A stretch of 64,000 nt of DNA from Xanthobacteraceae bacterium (GCA_030041005.1 JASHOR010000099.1:1-64000); one strand, 5' to 3'; numbered from the stretch's first letter, positions 15,435 to 24,144 are shown. Made by a program: numbers and translations. Notes: generated from the letters alone by a model not told the origin.

Positions 15435-15663
15435 CAACACCGCGCATGGCACCAGCGACAAGCTGGTCTACATGGCCAACCAGATCGGCGCGTTCTTCAC
15501 ATCGCAGGATCTGGACACGGCATCCGCCAAGATCGCCGAGCACATCACCAAATTCTGGGACCCGCGCATGCGCCGCGCGATCGTCGCCCATCTCGATGCC
15601 GGCGGTGCCGGTCTTGATCCGGCGGCGCGGCAGGCGGTGGAAGCGTTGCGGCCGAGGGCGTAA
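15421..15663 (+). CDS. fdsD: Formate dehydrogenase delta subunit
   Basis: Small accessory subunit found with FdsGBA. The 80-residue product starts at ATG 15421, inside the last codons of fdhD. The longer track ORF starting at 15367 reads through fdhD in another frame. The core DKLVYMANQIGAFF, HITKFWDPRMRRAI and DAGGAGLDPAARQAVE is typical for FdsD. Its precise role in assembly or stability is not well defined. Last gene of the operon, followed by two palindromes. Confidence 0.92.
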   Translation: MSSSDNTAHGTSDKLVYMANQIGAFFTSQDLDTASAKIAEHITKFWDPRMRRAIVAHLDAGGAGLDPAARQAVEALRPRA

Positions 15664-15672
15664 CGCCTATAA

Positions 15673-15751
15673 GGCGGACCAGTGACGCGTAATCCGCCGA
15701 TTGACGAGCGCGACGCAGGGCGGCGGGTTACCCCGCTGCGCGGCTAACCCG
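15673..15751. repeat. Palindromic intergenic repeats after fdsD
   Basis: First hairpin GGCGGA ... TCCGCC (15673-15698). Second hairpin CGGGTTA (15724-15730) with TAACCCG (15745-15751), whose interior also pairs (CCGC/GCGG). The second resembles the GGGTTA-GCGC-TAACCC palindrome widespread in Bradyrhizobium-type genomes (from memory). It lies between convergent fdsD and the first Bug gene and may act as a bidirectional terminator, although there is no T-run. Confidence 0.5.
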
Positions 15752-15773
15752 CGCCTATGGGCTGCCGCTGGTA

Positions 15774-16751
15774 TCAGTCCGCCTTGATGCCGGCGAACTT
15801 GATGACCTTTGCCCATTTCTCCGTCTCGGCGCGGATGAATTTCTCGAAGTCCGCGGGCGTGCCGGTGAACACACCGCAGCCGACGTCGGTGAAGCGTTTG
15901 CGCATCGCCGGATCGGCCAGCGCGGCGTTGATCTGCTTGTTGAGCGCGTCAACTACGTTCGCCGGCGTACCCTTCGGAGCAACGATGCCGTACCAGCCGT
16001 TCGCCTCGTAGCCGGGCAGGAATTCGTCCATGGCCGGGACGTTCGGCAACAACTCCTGACGCTTGGTGCTGGTCACCGCGAGCGCGCGCAGCTTGCCGGC
16101 TCTGATGTAACCGAGCGCGGCGGGCATGACCCCGAACATGGCCTGCGTGCGGCCACCGAGCAGATCGGGCAAAGCGGCGCCCTCGCCGGTGTAGATCACG
16201 TCGACCATCTTGACGTCTGCCATCATGCGAAACAGCGCGCCGGCGACGTAGAGCGGCGTGCCACTGCCGCCCGAGGCCAGGTTGACCTTGCCCGGATTGG
16301 CCTTGGCATAGGCGATCAGCTCGGGCACCGTTTTCGGCGGAAATGCCGGATTGACGACGAGCACCAGCGGAATCGTGGCAATGCTCGCCACCGGCTCGGC
16401 GTCGCTGATGAAATTGAAATTGAGGTGGTGGTAAAGCGCGGGATTGATCGCGTTCGACGACATGGCGAGAAGCAGCGTGCCGCCGTCCGGCGCCGCCTTG
16501 AGCGCCAGCTCGGTGCCGAGATTGGTGCTGGCGCCCGGCTTGTTCTCGACCAGGAAATTCTGTCCGAGCTTCTGCGACAGCCACTGCGCGATCAGCCGGG
16601 CAATGACGTCGGGCGAGCCGCCGGCCGGCACGGTGACGATCAGGCGCACCGGGCGAGTCGGATATTTTTGCGCGGACGCCAATCGCGGCAGGATCGGTAG
16701 CGCCGCGGCGGCGCCGGCCAATTGCAGCAATCGTCGGCGGCGAAGGATCAT
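15774..16751 (-). CDS. Bug/TctC-family periplasmic solute-binding protein 1
   Basis: Tripartite tricarboxylate transporter-type receptor of about 325 residues. The start at 16751 (MILRRRRLLQLAG) with GGAG upstream is preferred over the track start at 16787; it gives a twin-Arg-rich export signal ending near LASAQ. Mature motifs: YPTRPVRLIVTVPAGGSPDV, ENKPGASTNLGTELALKAAP and DGGTLLLAMSS. Third gene of a tandem of three paralogues transcribed leftward. No TctA/TctB membrane genes are nearby, so it is an orphan receptor, as most Bug proteins are. Ligand (probably a carboxylate) unknown. Confidence 0.9.
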   Translation of the reverse strand: MILRRRRLLQLAGAAAALPILPRLASAQKYPTRPVRLIVTVPAGGSPDVIARLIAQWLSQKLGQNFLVENKPGASTNLGTELALKAAPDGGTLLLAMSSNAINPALYHHLNFNFISDAEPVASIATIPLVLVVNPAFPPKTVPELIAYAKANPGKVNLASGGSGTPLYVAGALFRMMADVKMVDVIYTGEGAALPDLLGGRTQAMFGVMPAALGYIRAGKLRALAVTSTKRQELLPNVPAMDEFLPGYEANGWYGIVAPKGTPANVVDALNKQINAALADPAMRKRFTDVGCGVFTGTPADFEKFIRAETEKWAKVIKFAGIKAD

Positions 16752-16787
16752 GATGAACTCCGTGGATCGCGTTTTCGATGAGGACAT

Positions 16788-17762
16788 TCACTGCACCTTG
16801 ATGCCAACAGTCTTGATCACCTTGGCCCATTTCTTGGCTTCGGCGATTTCGAATGCTACGAACTCGTTGGGCGACATCACCATCGCCTCGGAGCCAAGGG
16901 CGTCGAAGCGCGCTTTGATCGCGGGATCGACAAGCACGGCGTTGATCGCCTTGTTGAGCGTTGCGATGATGTCCGGCGGCGTTTTCGCCGGCGCGCCGAT
17001 GCCGTCCCAGACAACCGCTTGATAGCCGGGCACGAACTCGCCGATGGTCGGAATGTTGGGCAGCACATGCGAGCGGGTCGCATCGGTCACCGCCAGCGGC
17101 CGCAGCTTGTTCGCCTTGATGTAGCCGAGCGATTGCAGGATCGGCGTGAACGACGCCTGCACCTGGCCGCTGAGCAGATCGGGTAGATAATTGCTGCGAT
17201 ACGGTACGTTGATCAGGTGAACGCCGGCCATCACGTTGAACAATTGCCCAGCCAGATCGGTGGCGGCACCGGCGCCGACCGAGGCGAAATTGATCTTCCC
17301 CGGATTGGCTTTGGCGTAGGCGATGAACTGCGGCAGCGTCTTGGCCGGCACCGACGGATTCACCACTAGCACCAGCGGCAGCTGCACCAGGCCCGAGACC
17401 GGCGCAATGTCGCGGATGAAATTGAAATCAAGATTGCTGTAGAGCGACATGTTGAGAACATTCGTCATTGTCGCCGTGAGCAGGGTGTAGCCGTCCGGCG
17501 GAGCGTGCACGACGAGTTCCGTCCCGATATTGGCGGCGCCGCCGGGCCGATTGTCGATGATGAATTGCTGGCCGAGCCGCTGCGACAGCGATTGCGCGAC
17601 GAGACGCGTGGCAATGTCGGGCGCGATGCCTGCGGGATAGGGAACGATGATGCGCACCGGCCGCGTCGGATAGGCCTGCGCCGCCGCCGCTATTTGCCTG
17701 TCAAGCGCCAATGCACCGGCGGCGGTCGCCAGCCGCAGCAATTGTCGACGCGCAACCTTCAT
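16788..17762 (-). CDS. Bug/TctC-family periplasmic solute-binding protein 2
   Basis: A 324-residue receptor starting at 17762 (MKVARRQLLRLATAAGALAL), with GGGGAAAG at a good distance. The 423-residue track ORF continues upstream into the previous paralogue in another frame and is rejected. Signal peptide cleavage is likely after AAAAQ, followed by YPTRPVRIIVPYPAGIAPDI and PPDGYTLLTATMTN. Middle gene of three tandem paralogues, 36 bases upstream of number 1 and about 60 bases downstream of number 3. The copies are well diverged, so the tandem is old or was assembled from different sources. Confidence 0.9.
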   Translation of the reverse strand: MKVARRQLLRLATAAGALALDRQIAAAAQAYPTRPVRIIVPYPAGIAPDIATRLVAQSLSQRLGQQFIIDNRPGGAANIGTELVVHAPPDGYTLLTATMTNVLNMSLYSNLDFNFIRDIAPVSGLVQLPLVLVVNPSVPAKTLPQFIAYAKANPGKINFASVGAGAATDLAGQLFNVMAGVHLINVPYRSNYLPDLLSGQVQASFTPILQSLGYIKANKLRPLAVTDATRSHVLPNIPTIGEFVPGYQAVVWDGIGAPAKTPPDIIATLNKAINAVLVDPAIKARFDALGSEAMVMSPNEFVAFEIAEAKKWAKVIKTVGIKVQ

Positions 17763-17823
17763 CGTCTTTCCCCTCGCTGCCGACGCCCGCACGCCGGTCA
17801 ATTTGCCCGCGCCATCGGCTTTG

Positions 17824-18819
17824 TCACTCACCGGTCGCACCGGAGAACCTGATGACCTTGGCCCATTTTGCGGTTTCCTCGGCGAGAAACATGCCGAATT
17901 GCGCGGGCGACATCGGCATGACCCGTCCGCCCAGACCCGTGATCTTCGCCTTGAGCTGCGGATCGGCAAGGCCGGCATTGATGGCCTGGTTGAGCTTACC
18001 GACAACTGCCGCTGGAGTCCTCTTTGGCGCACAGACTCCGTCCCAGGCCGTCGCCTCAAAGCCGGAGAGGTATTCGTCGACGGTGGGGACGTTGGGCAGG
18101 ACCTTTGTCCGCGTCGTACCGGTGACCGCCAGCGCGCTGAGCTGACCGGCTCTGATGAATCCGATCGCGGCCGGCACTGTGATGATGAAGGATTGAACGC
18201 GCCCGGAGAGCAAGTCCGTAAACGCGCGCGCCGGCCCGCGATACGGCACGTGAACGATGTTGACTCCGGCCATCATCTTGATGAGCGCGCCGGCAATATA
18301 CATCGGAGTCCCGATCCCGGGCGAAGCCATGTCGACCTTGCCGGGGTGCACCCTCGCATAATTGATGAACTGGGGAAATGTCCTCGCCGGGAATGCTGGA
18401 TTGACCAGCAATACCATCGGCACCCGGATCAATCCGGCAACCGGAGCGGTATCGCGCAGGAAATCGAAATCGAGATGGCGGTAGAGCGTTTCGTTGATCG
18501 TGTTGGTCGCGAGGCAGGTGAGCAGCGTGTAGCCGTCCGGCGGCGCCTGGATGACGGCCTGCGTGGCGAGATTGCCGGCGCCGCCAATCTTGCTTTCGAT
18601 GACGACGGGCTGACCGAAACGTCGGGCGAGCCATCGCGCCATCAGCCGTGAAATTACATCCGGCGTGCCGCCGCTGCCGAACCCTTCGATGATGCGCACG
18701 GGCCGCGTTGGATAGTCGAGCGCAGCGCCCAGCGCCGGAAAAGCTCCGGCCGCCGCCGCAATGCCCGCAAACTGCAATAGTCGTCGCCGCCCGACGCTTT
18801 TTCCCCGGAGGTCAAGCAC
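17824..18819 (-). CDS. Bug/TctC-family periplasmic solute-binding protein 3
   Basis: A 331-residue receptor and first gene of the tandem trio. The start codon is GTG (18819); no in-frame ATG precedes the export signal RRRLLQFAGIAAAAGAF. Ligand-site motifs are YPTRPVRIIEGFGSGGTPDV, APPDGYTLLTCLATN and VPYRGPARAFTDLLSGR. The 184 bases upstream to the fourth Bug gene probably hold the trio promoter. Function as for the family: high-affinity capture of an organic acid in the periplasm, transport or signalling partner unknown. Confidence 0.88.
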   Translation of the reverse strand: MLDLRGKSVGRRRLLQFAGIAAAAGAFPALGAALDYPTRPVRIIEGFGSGGTPDVISRLMARWLARRFGQPVVIESKIGGAGNLATQAVIQAPPDGYTLLTCLATNTINETLYRHLDFDFLRDTAPVAGLIRVPMVLLVNPAFPARTFPQFINYARVHPGKVDMASPGIGTPMYIAGALIKMMAGVNIVHVPYRGPARAFTDLLSGRVQSFIITVPAAIGFIRAGQLSALAVTGTTRTKVLPNVPTVDEYLSGFEATAWDGVCAPKRTPAAVVGKLNQAINAGLADPQLKAKITGLGGRVMPMSPAQFGMFLAEETAKWAKVIRFSGATGE

Positions 18820-19003
18820 GGCATCTACGTTATGCCACGCGGCAAGGACGGGGCAACCTTTTGCCTGACGTGATCCGGCATCACGTTGTCGCAGCGCCTG
18901 AAAAATTCTGCAGATAAATGGCCTGTGAAACCGGAATTTTCCGATAACGAAAGCTCAGGACACGCGGACGTTGCAGCAATCGAAGGCCGAACGGCAGTCC
19001 GCG

Positions 19004-20041
19004 CTACTTCGGCGACGGATAGATCAATGCCGCTTTGGCCCGCGAGATGATGTTCGGCGGCAGCGCGTAGAGCTTGGTGATCAGCGCCTGCAGATCGCTT
19101 CCGCTCATGTAGTCGAGGTCGAGCTGCATCCGCTTGGCTTCGGCGACGACCGTCGGATCGCGGAGCGTGTCGACAAACGCCTTGCGCAAGGCGGCGACGC
19201 GCTCGGGCGGCACGCCGGGCGGCAACAGATAGGGACGGCCGAACGTGCTTTGGCTCTGGATCAGTTCCAAGACCTGACGCTCTTCATCGGTCTTGGCGAA
19301 TTGCGTGCTGCGCGGCACGCCCATTTTGTCGAGCTCGGGATGGCCCTTCGCGCTCAACTGCACGATCACGTTGATGAATTTCTTGGCGAACCAGTCCGGA
19401 TGCAGCGTCGGCAGGCCGCTCCAGCCGATGCCGCATGCGCCGTTGACCTCGTTGCGCTCGACCGCGACCGTGATTTCCTTGGAACCTGCATAGCCGGTGA
19501 CGATGCGGAATTTGGCGCCGAGCAGATTGTCGAGCATGGCCGGCATATCGCGGGTGGTGCCGCCGGCGCTGCTGGCGCCGACGATGACCTGGTGGTGCAA
19601 TACATCTGCAAACGTCTTGGCCGGGGCATCGCTGCGCAGATAGCAGATGTAGACGTCGCTGTTGGCACTGCCGACGTAGTTGAATTTCTCGGCATCGTAA
19701 TGCGCCTTCACGGTTCCGATCAGCGGATCAAGCATGACGCCGGGAAAGACCGCGGCCATGACGGTGCCGTCCTTCGGAGCGACCTCGTACAGATAACCCG
19801 TCGCTTTGCCGCTGCCGGCGCCCGGCATGTTCTCCACCACCACCTCGGGATGGCCGGGGATATGCGCGCCGAGGTGGCGCGCCAGGAGCCGCGCGTAAGT
19901 ATCGTAGCCACCACCGGCCGACGTGCCGACGATGATTTCGACCTGCTTGCCTTTGTAGAACTGCGCCACTGCATCCTGCGCGGCGGCGCCGCCGAGCGCG
20001 AGGCAGATAGAAACGGCCACAAGGCCTAGTCGCAACAGCAT
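19004..20041 (-). CDS. Bug-like (TctC superfamily) solute-binding protein 4, divergent subtype
   Basis: A 345-residue exported protein whose signal MLLRLGLVAVSICLALGGAAAQ is preceded by GGAGGGT. It belongs to a subtype distinct from the other Bug proteins here: FYKGKQVEIIVGTSAGGGYD replaces YPTRPVRIIV, and it has ENMPGAGSGKATGYLYEVAP. This subtype is usual next to oxalate- or aromatic-acid-type transport and catabolic genes. It is divergent from the OxlT-like carrier (285 bases between starts), so co-regulation is plausible. Ligand unknown. Confidence 0.87.
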   Translation of the reverse strand: MLLRLGLVAVSICLALGGAAAQDAVAQFYKGKQVEIIVGTSAGGGYDTYARLLARHLGAHIPGHPEVVVENMPGAGSGKATGYLYEVAPKDGTVMAAVFPGVMLDPLIGTVKAHYDAEKFNYVGSANSDVYICYLRSDAPAKTFADVLHHQVIVGASSAGGTTRDMPAMLDNLLGAKFRIVTGYAGSKEITVAVERNEVNGACGIGWSGLPTLHPDWFAKKFINVIVQLSAKGHPELDKMGVPRSTQFAKTDEERQVLELIQSQSTFGRPYLLPPGVPPERVAALRKAFVDTLRDPTVVAEAKRMQLDLDYMSGSDLQALITKLYALPPNIISRAKAALIYPSPK

Positions 20042-20157
20042 CGCGACCCTCCAGGAAGAATTCGATGGCCGGAAACGCGGCAGACGATGACGATTCCAAA
20101 TTATCGCCGCAGCGGCAATGCCGCAGACCCCTGCAGCATTCGGAGTTCCGACCTTCC

Positions 20158-20171
20158 TAACATAGGTTAAT
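20158..20171. promoter_or_regulatory. Candidate operator TAACATAGGTTAAT upstream of oxlT-like gene
   Basis: TAAC-ATAG-GTTA is a 12 bp palindrome, and its right part ATAGGTTAAT is repeated exactly at 22531-22540, in the promoter region of the Crp/Fnr gene and second MFS gene. Low GC relative to its surroundings. A shared binding site is inferred. Confidence 0.4.
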
Positions 20172-20262
20172 TTCGTCGGTTAGGGCGCACCGCACCGCCC
20201 TCCTCCACCATGAACGGCAGTATTGACGGCCAAGCGTTAAGCGCGCACCGTAATACAAATAC

Positions 20263-20302
20263 GTCGGAAAACGAAAAACTCAGTCGGAAAACGAAAAACT
20301 CA
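20263..20302. repeat. 20 bp tandem duplication in the oxlT-like leader
   Basis: GTCGGAAAACGAAAAACTCA occurs twice head to tail with no spacer (20263-20282, 20283-20302), ending 24 bases before the start codon and immediately upstream of the ribosome site. A-rich, unlike the surroundings. Confidence 0.85.
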
Positions 20303-20326
20303 ACGGAAATACTGGAGGAATATCCT

Positions 20327-21637
20327 ATGCCGAGTGATGTCGCAGCCCCCGTCCGCGCGAGCCCATCCACTCGCTGGATCCAGTTGATCCTCGGCATCAT
20401 CTGCATGGCGAGCGTGGCCAACCTGCAATACGGCTGGACGCTGTTCGTGCTGCCCATCCAGCATCAATGGGGCTGGAGCAAAGCCGAAATCCAGGTCGCG
20501 TTCTCGATCTTCATTCTGCTGGAAACCTGGCTCGTCCCATTCGAGGGCGCAATCGTCGACCGCATCGGCCCACGCTGGATGGTGCTGGCCGGTGGCGTCG
20601 CGACGTTCCTGGCGTGGTTCGTCAACTCGCACGCCACGTCACTCGGGATGCTTTATCTCGGCGGCGCCATTGCCGGTTTCGCCGGCGGCGCCGTTTACGG
20701 CACCTGCGTCGGCAATGCGCTCAAGTGGTTTCCCGACAAGCGCGGCCTGTGCGGCGGACTGACGGCGGCCGGCTTCGGTGCCGGTGCCGCCATAACCATC
20801 GCGCCGATCCGCGCGATGATCGCTTCGAGCGGCTACCAGCACACTTTCCTGGTCTTCGCCATCATCTACGGCGTGATCATCGTCGTGGTCTCCAACTTCA
20901 TCAAGGCGCCGGCGGCACAGGACGTTCCCCCGCCGCAGAAGATCAAGGTGGCTCAGGGGACCGCAGATCTGCCGCCGTCGCAGGCGCTGCGCTCGCCGAT
21001 ATTCTGGATCATGTATCTGATGTTCTTCCTGGTCGCCGCCGGCGGCCTGATGTCGGCGGCGCAGCTCGCGCCGATCGCGCATGAGCGCGGCATCGCCAAT
21101 GCCCCGATCACGATCTTCGGCATCAGCACCACGGCCATCGTGGCGGCGCTCACCCTGCACAGCATCACCAATGGCGTCGGGAGGCCGCTCAACGGCTGGA
21201 TTTCCGATCACATCGGCCGCGCCAACATGATGGGATTGGCCTTCGGCATCGAAGCCTTGTGCATCGCCGCGTTCGGCTTCTTCGGCAGCACGCCGATGTC
21301 CTTCGTTATCACCGATGCCCTGGTGTTTCTGTTCTGGGGCGACATTTTCAGCCTGTTCGCCGCCACCGTCGGCGACGCATTCGGCCGGAAATACGTCACG
21401 GTCAATTACGGCATCATGTACACCGCAAAGGGCGTTGCCTCGCTCCTGGTGCCGTTCGGCAACGTGCTGACTCACGCCACCGGCTCCTGGCATGCGGTTT
21501 ATGCGGTCGGCTGCGGGATGAACGTGGTGGCGGCACTGCTCGGATTCTTCGTGCTGAGGCCGACGATCAATGCCAGGCTGAAGAAACCGAGCGATCTATC
21601 GGGCCTGCAGGCGGCGAAAGTTTCGGCCGCCGAATAA
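20327..21637 (+). CDS. OxlT-like MFS transporter (oxalate/formate antiporter family)
   Basis: Twelve-helix major facilitator of 436 residues, similar in layout to OxlT-family antiporters: first helix RWIQLILGIICMASVANLQY, GWSKAEIQVAFSIF, then GFAGGAVYGTCVGNALKWFPDKRGL (typical family segment) and GRPLNGWISDHIGR. The start is ATG 20327 behind a strong GGAGGAA; the ORF-track start lies upstream in the leader. OxlT exchanges oxalate for formate, and FdsGBA lies 5 kb away, which would suit disposal of formate. No formyl-CoA transferase or oxalyl-CoA decarboxylase is in the window, so the substrate remains an inference and the symbol is withheld. Confidence 0.85.
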   Translation: MPSDVAAPVRASPSTRWIQLILGIICMASVANLQYGWTLFVLPIQHQWGWSKAEIQVAFSIFILLETWLVPFEGAIVDRIGPRWMVLAGGVATFLAWFVNSHATSLGMLYLGGAIAGFAGGAVYGTCVGNALKWFPDKRGLCGGLTAAGFGAGAAITIAPIRAMIASSGYQHTFLVFAIIYGVIIVVVSNFIKAPAAQDVPPPQKIKVAQGTADLPPSQALRSPIFWIMYLMFFLVAAGGLMSAAQLAPIAHERGIANAPITIFGISTTAIVAALTLHSITNGVGRPLNGWISDHIGRANMMGLAFGIEALCIAAFGFFGSTPMSFVITDALVFLFWGDIFSLFAATVGDAFGRKYVTVNYGIMYTAKGVASLLVPFGNVLTHATGSWHAVYAVGCGMNVVAALLGFFVLRPTINARLKKPSDLSGLQAAKVSAAE

Positions 21638-21644
21638 TCGCCCG

Positions 21645-22463
21645 TCACGAAGCGGCGCGCAGCGCGATGGCTTGAGCATCGCCTGCCGCTGCTGCCGGCG
21701 CGGCGCGATCATGCGGTGCGGTTTGATCACCGAGATAGCTGCCCTCGAAATCCGATAGCCGGCACAGCGCCGCGAAATCGCACAGCGTCACGTGCCTGCC
21801 GTGAAGAGCAATGAGCTTATCGTCGCGCAGCGAGCGCAGCGTCCGGTTGACGTGGACCGGGCTGAGCCCAAGCGCATCGCCGATCAGCTCCTGCGTGAGC
21901 GGCATCACAAATGACATGTCCTCGGTCCAGCCGCCGCGCTTGAGCCGCACAAACAGTTCAAGCAAGAAATGACCGACCCGGCCGTAGGCTGAACGGCGCC
22001 CGGCGTTGATAAGGTGCTCGCCGAGGATGGCTGTTTCGCCGACGGCCGCGTGAAGCAGCGCCCTCGTCAGCTTCGCATTGCGCTCCGTCATCCGATCGAT
22101 CAAGGCGACCGGAACCTTCGACAGCGTGCACGGCGTCACAGTCGCGATCGAATAAAACGAGCTGGTAAACGTCAAGGACTGCAAGCCGAACAGCTCGCCC
22201 GGCAGCACGAAGTTCACGATCTGTCGACCGCCATTGTGGAGTATCTTGTAGCCGTAGAGCCAGCCGTCGTGATTGACGTACAGCGAATCGGGGCGGCTGC
22301 CGGCAATGACAACGTCAGTGCCTTTGCGGAAGCGAACGCTCTTGGTCTCACTGCCGCAGGCGTAAAGCAGTGAATCCAGTCCGGCCACGAAACTCGACGA
22401 TATCGCGGTGCAGGCCGATTTGGCCGGAAGGTCCACTAGTGCGGACTCGCTGCCCGTCCACAT
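21645..22463 (-). CDS. Crp/Fnr-family transcriptional regulator
   Basis: A 272-residue regulator. The N-terminal cNMP-binding-like beta barrel spans about residues 28-140 (NHDGWLYGYKILHNGGRQIV, FVLPGELFGLQSL). The C-terminal winged helix is at about residues 190-240 (LTQELIGDALGLSPVHVNRT, LRSLRDDKLIAL). There is no N-terminal Fe-S cysteine cluster of the Fnr type. A low-complexity Ala-rich tail follows the HTH domain. Convergent with the OxlT-like gene (7 bases apart) and divergent from the second MFS gene. It probably controls one or both carriers (inference). Confidence 0.88.
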   Translation of the reverse strand: MWTGSESALVDLPAKSACTAISSSFVAGLDSLLYACGSETKSVRFRKGTDVVIAGSRPDSLYVNHDGWLYGYKILHNGGRQIVNFVLPGELFGLQSLTFTSSFYSIATVTPCTLSKVPVALIDRMTERNAKLTRALLHAAVGETAILGEHLINAGRRSAYGRVGHFLLELFVRLKRGGWTEDMSFVMPLTQELIGDALGLSPVHVNRTLRSLRDDKLIALHGRHVTLCDFAALCRLSDFEGSYLGDQTAPHDRAAPAAAAGDAQAIALRAAS

Positions 22464-22524
22464 ATTCGCCCTGTTGGTGTCCTCGCCGGTCGGTTCACCC
22501 GACGCCTGTGATCTATCTTCTGTT

Positions 22525-22544
22525 TCTGATATAGGTTAATCAGA
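22525..22544. promoter_or_regulatory. Candidate operator TCTGAT-N8-ATCAGA between Crp/Fnr and MFS genes
   Basis: An inverted repeat with six-base arms (TCTGAT, ATCAGA) around ATAGGTTA. Crp/Fnr sites are two-fold symmetric, but the spacer here is longer than the classical N4 of FNR boxes. ATAGGTTAAT inside it also occurs before the OxlT-like gene. Confidence 0.45.
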
Positions 22545-22677
22545 TAGCCTTCAATTCATTCCCTTCCTTCCCGCACCTACCGCGACAAGATGACTTCCCT
22601 TGCAGACCGACACCGCGGTACGGTTCGCATGAAAGTCTTGCAAGGCCGGCTCGAATCGGCCGCATGGGGAGGCAATC

Positions 22678-24069
22678 ATGAGTGGATCGCGCGCAAGCGC
22701 CGGCACACGCTGGTATAGCTCGCTCACCGGCGCGCAGTGGAAGGCGCTGATTGCCTCGAATCTCGGCTGGACGTTCGACGGTTTTGAGGTTTTCGCCCTC
22801 ATCCTCACGATCGGTGCTGCGCTGCACCAACTGCTGAACCCTTCGCAATACCGGCTGATCCCGGTCTACGCCGGCTCGGTCATCGCCATCACGGTATTCG
22901 GCTGGGGCGTCGGCGGGCTGCTTGGCGGTATTCTCGCCGACTATATCGGCCGCAAGCGGTCGATGACGCTTACGATCCTGGCCTATTCAGCGCTGACTGG
23001 CTTGAGTGCGCTGTCGTGGAACTGGGTATCATTTGCCCTGTTCCGCTTCCTCGTCGGGCTGGCTATAGGCTCGGAATGGGCGACCGGAGCCTCGATCACG
23101 GCCGAGCTGTGGCCCGACAACGCGCGCGGCAAGGGCGGCGCTTTGTTGCAGGCTGGCTACCCGATCGGCAGCATCATCTCATCCGCAGTCTGGGTCGCCA
23201 TCGGCACCTCGGGTCCCAACGCATGGCGTTACATGTTCCTGATCGGCGTGCTGCCCGCGCTGATCGCATACTGGATCCGGCGCAATATCCCTGAGTCGAC
23301 GCGCTGGGAGCGCTCGAACGAGCGACGCCGGGCCGCGCACGATCTGCGGCGCCAGGGCGCGACGCTGGCGGGCGAGGATGCCGCCATCGTTCGCTTCACG
23401 CTGGTCGACATGTTTGCCGAACCGGCGGTGCGTTCGCGCCTTATTCTGACTTTCATCATGTCGCTTGCGGTCACGATCGGGTATTGGGGCGTTTCAAGCT
23501 TCGTGCCGAGCTACGTCGGAACCGTCGCGTCGGCCCAGGGCCTCGCCGCCGAGGCCCAGCGCTGGGTGGGATTGGCCGGCCTGGTGCAGAACATCGGCGC
23601 CTTGCTGGGCTTCATCAGTTTCGGCTTCCTCGCCGATGCCCTTGGCCGCAAGCCGACGACGTTCTCGTACTACCTGCTCTGCCTGGTCCTCACTCCGATC
23701 GTCTATCTCTGGGTGAAGGACATCCGCCTGCTGCTGCTCGGGTTCGCGGTCTACGGCTTTTTCATTCAAGGCGTGTTCTCGTGGACGGCGGTATGGCTGC
23801 CCGAGCTGTTTCCGACGCGGATGCGGGCGACCGCCGCGGGCTTCATTTTCAACGCGCCACGCCTGATTTCGGCGGTCGCGCCGCTGTTCGCCGGCAGCCT
23901 CATCGTGGGGCTCGGCGGCTACGGCAAAGCAGCCACCATCATTGGCATATTCTACGTTTTCGGGCTTGTTGCCGTGCCTTTCCTGCCCGAGACCAAGGGG
24001 AAACCGTTGCCGGAAGCCGACACGCTGTCGGCGGCGGAGCCGCAAACGGCTTTGCAGCAGACTGCATGA
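22678..24069 (+). CDS. MFS transporter, sugar/aromatic-acid H+ symporter-like
   Basis: A 463-residue permease with GGGGAGG before the start. The MFS signature A is present after helix 2 (GGILADYIGRKRSMTL) and again at LADALGRKP. Other marks are GWTFDGFEVFALIL in helix 1, the GSEWATGASITAELWP loop, and VWLPELFPTRMRATAAGF near helix 10, common in AAHS/SHS-type carriers of aromatic or carboxylic acids. Adjacent to a probable aromatic catabolic cluster. Inner membrane, proton-coupled import likely; substrate unknown. Confidence 0.87.
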   Translation: MSGSRASAGTRWYSSLTGAQWKALIASNLGWTFDGFEVFALILTIGAALHQLLNPSQYRLIPVYAGSVIAITVFGWGVGGLLGGILADYIGRKRSMTLTILAYSALTGLSALSWNWVSFALFRFLVGLAIGSEWATGASITAELWPDNARGKGGALLQAGYPIGSIISSAVWVAIGTSGPNAWRYMFLIGVLPALIAYWIRRNIPESTRWERSNERRRAAHDLRRQGATLAGEDAAIVRFTLVDMFAEPAVRSRLILTFIMSLAVTIGYWGVSSFVPSYVGTVASAQGLAAEAQRWVGLAGLVQNIGALLGFISFGFLADALGRKPTTFSYYLLCLVLTPIVYLWVKDIRLLLLGFAVYGFFIQGVFSWTAVWLPELFPTRMRATAAGFIFNAPRLISAVAPLFAGSLIVGLGGYGKAATIIGIFYVFGLVAVPFLPETKGKPLPEADTLSAAEPQTALQQTA

Positions 24070-24118
24070 CGGTTGTCTTCGCGGCCAACCCGCGGATCTA
24101 TCGGGCCTGACAAATAGA

Positions 24119-24144
24119 GATGCCCGGCGGCCAGGCCGGGCATC
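24119..24144. terminator. Terminator-like hairpin between convergent genes
   Basis: GATGCCCGGC (24119-24128) pairs perfectly with GCCGGGCATC (24135-24144) over a six-base loop. It lies 50 bases after the MFS stop and 34 bases from the amidohydrolase stop (convergent). No clear T-run, so it may serve both strands or only stabilise 3' ends. Confidence 0.55.

Noticed and set aside
13521-15461. 646-residue minus-strand ORF opposite fdsA/fdhD
   Set aside because: Shadow ORF; both genes on the plus strand are certain.
20223-20256. TTGACG ... TAATAC as a sigma-70 promoter for the OxlT-like gene
   Set aside because: Spacing of 22 bases is too long to support it.
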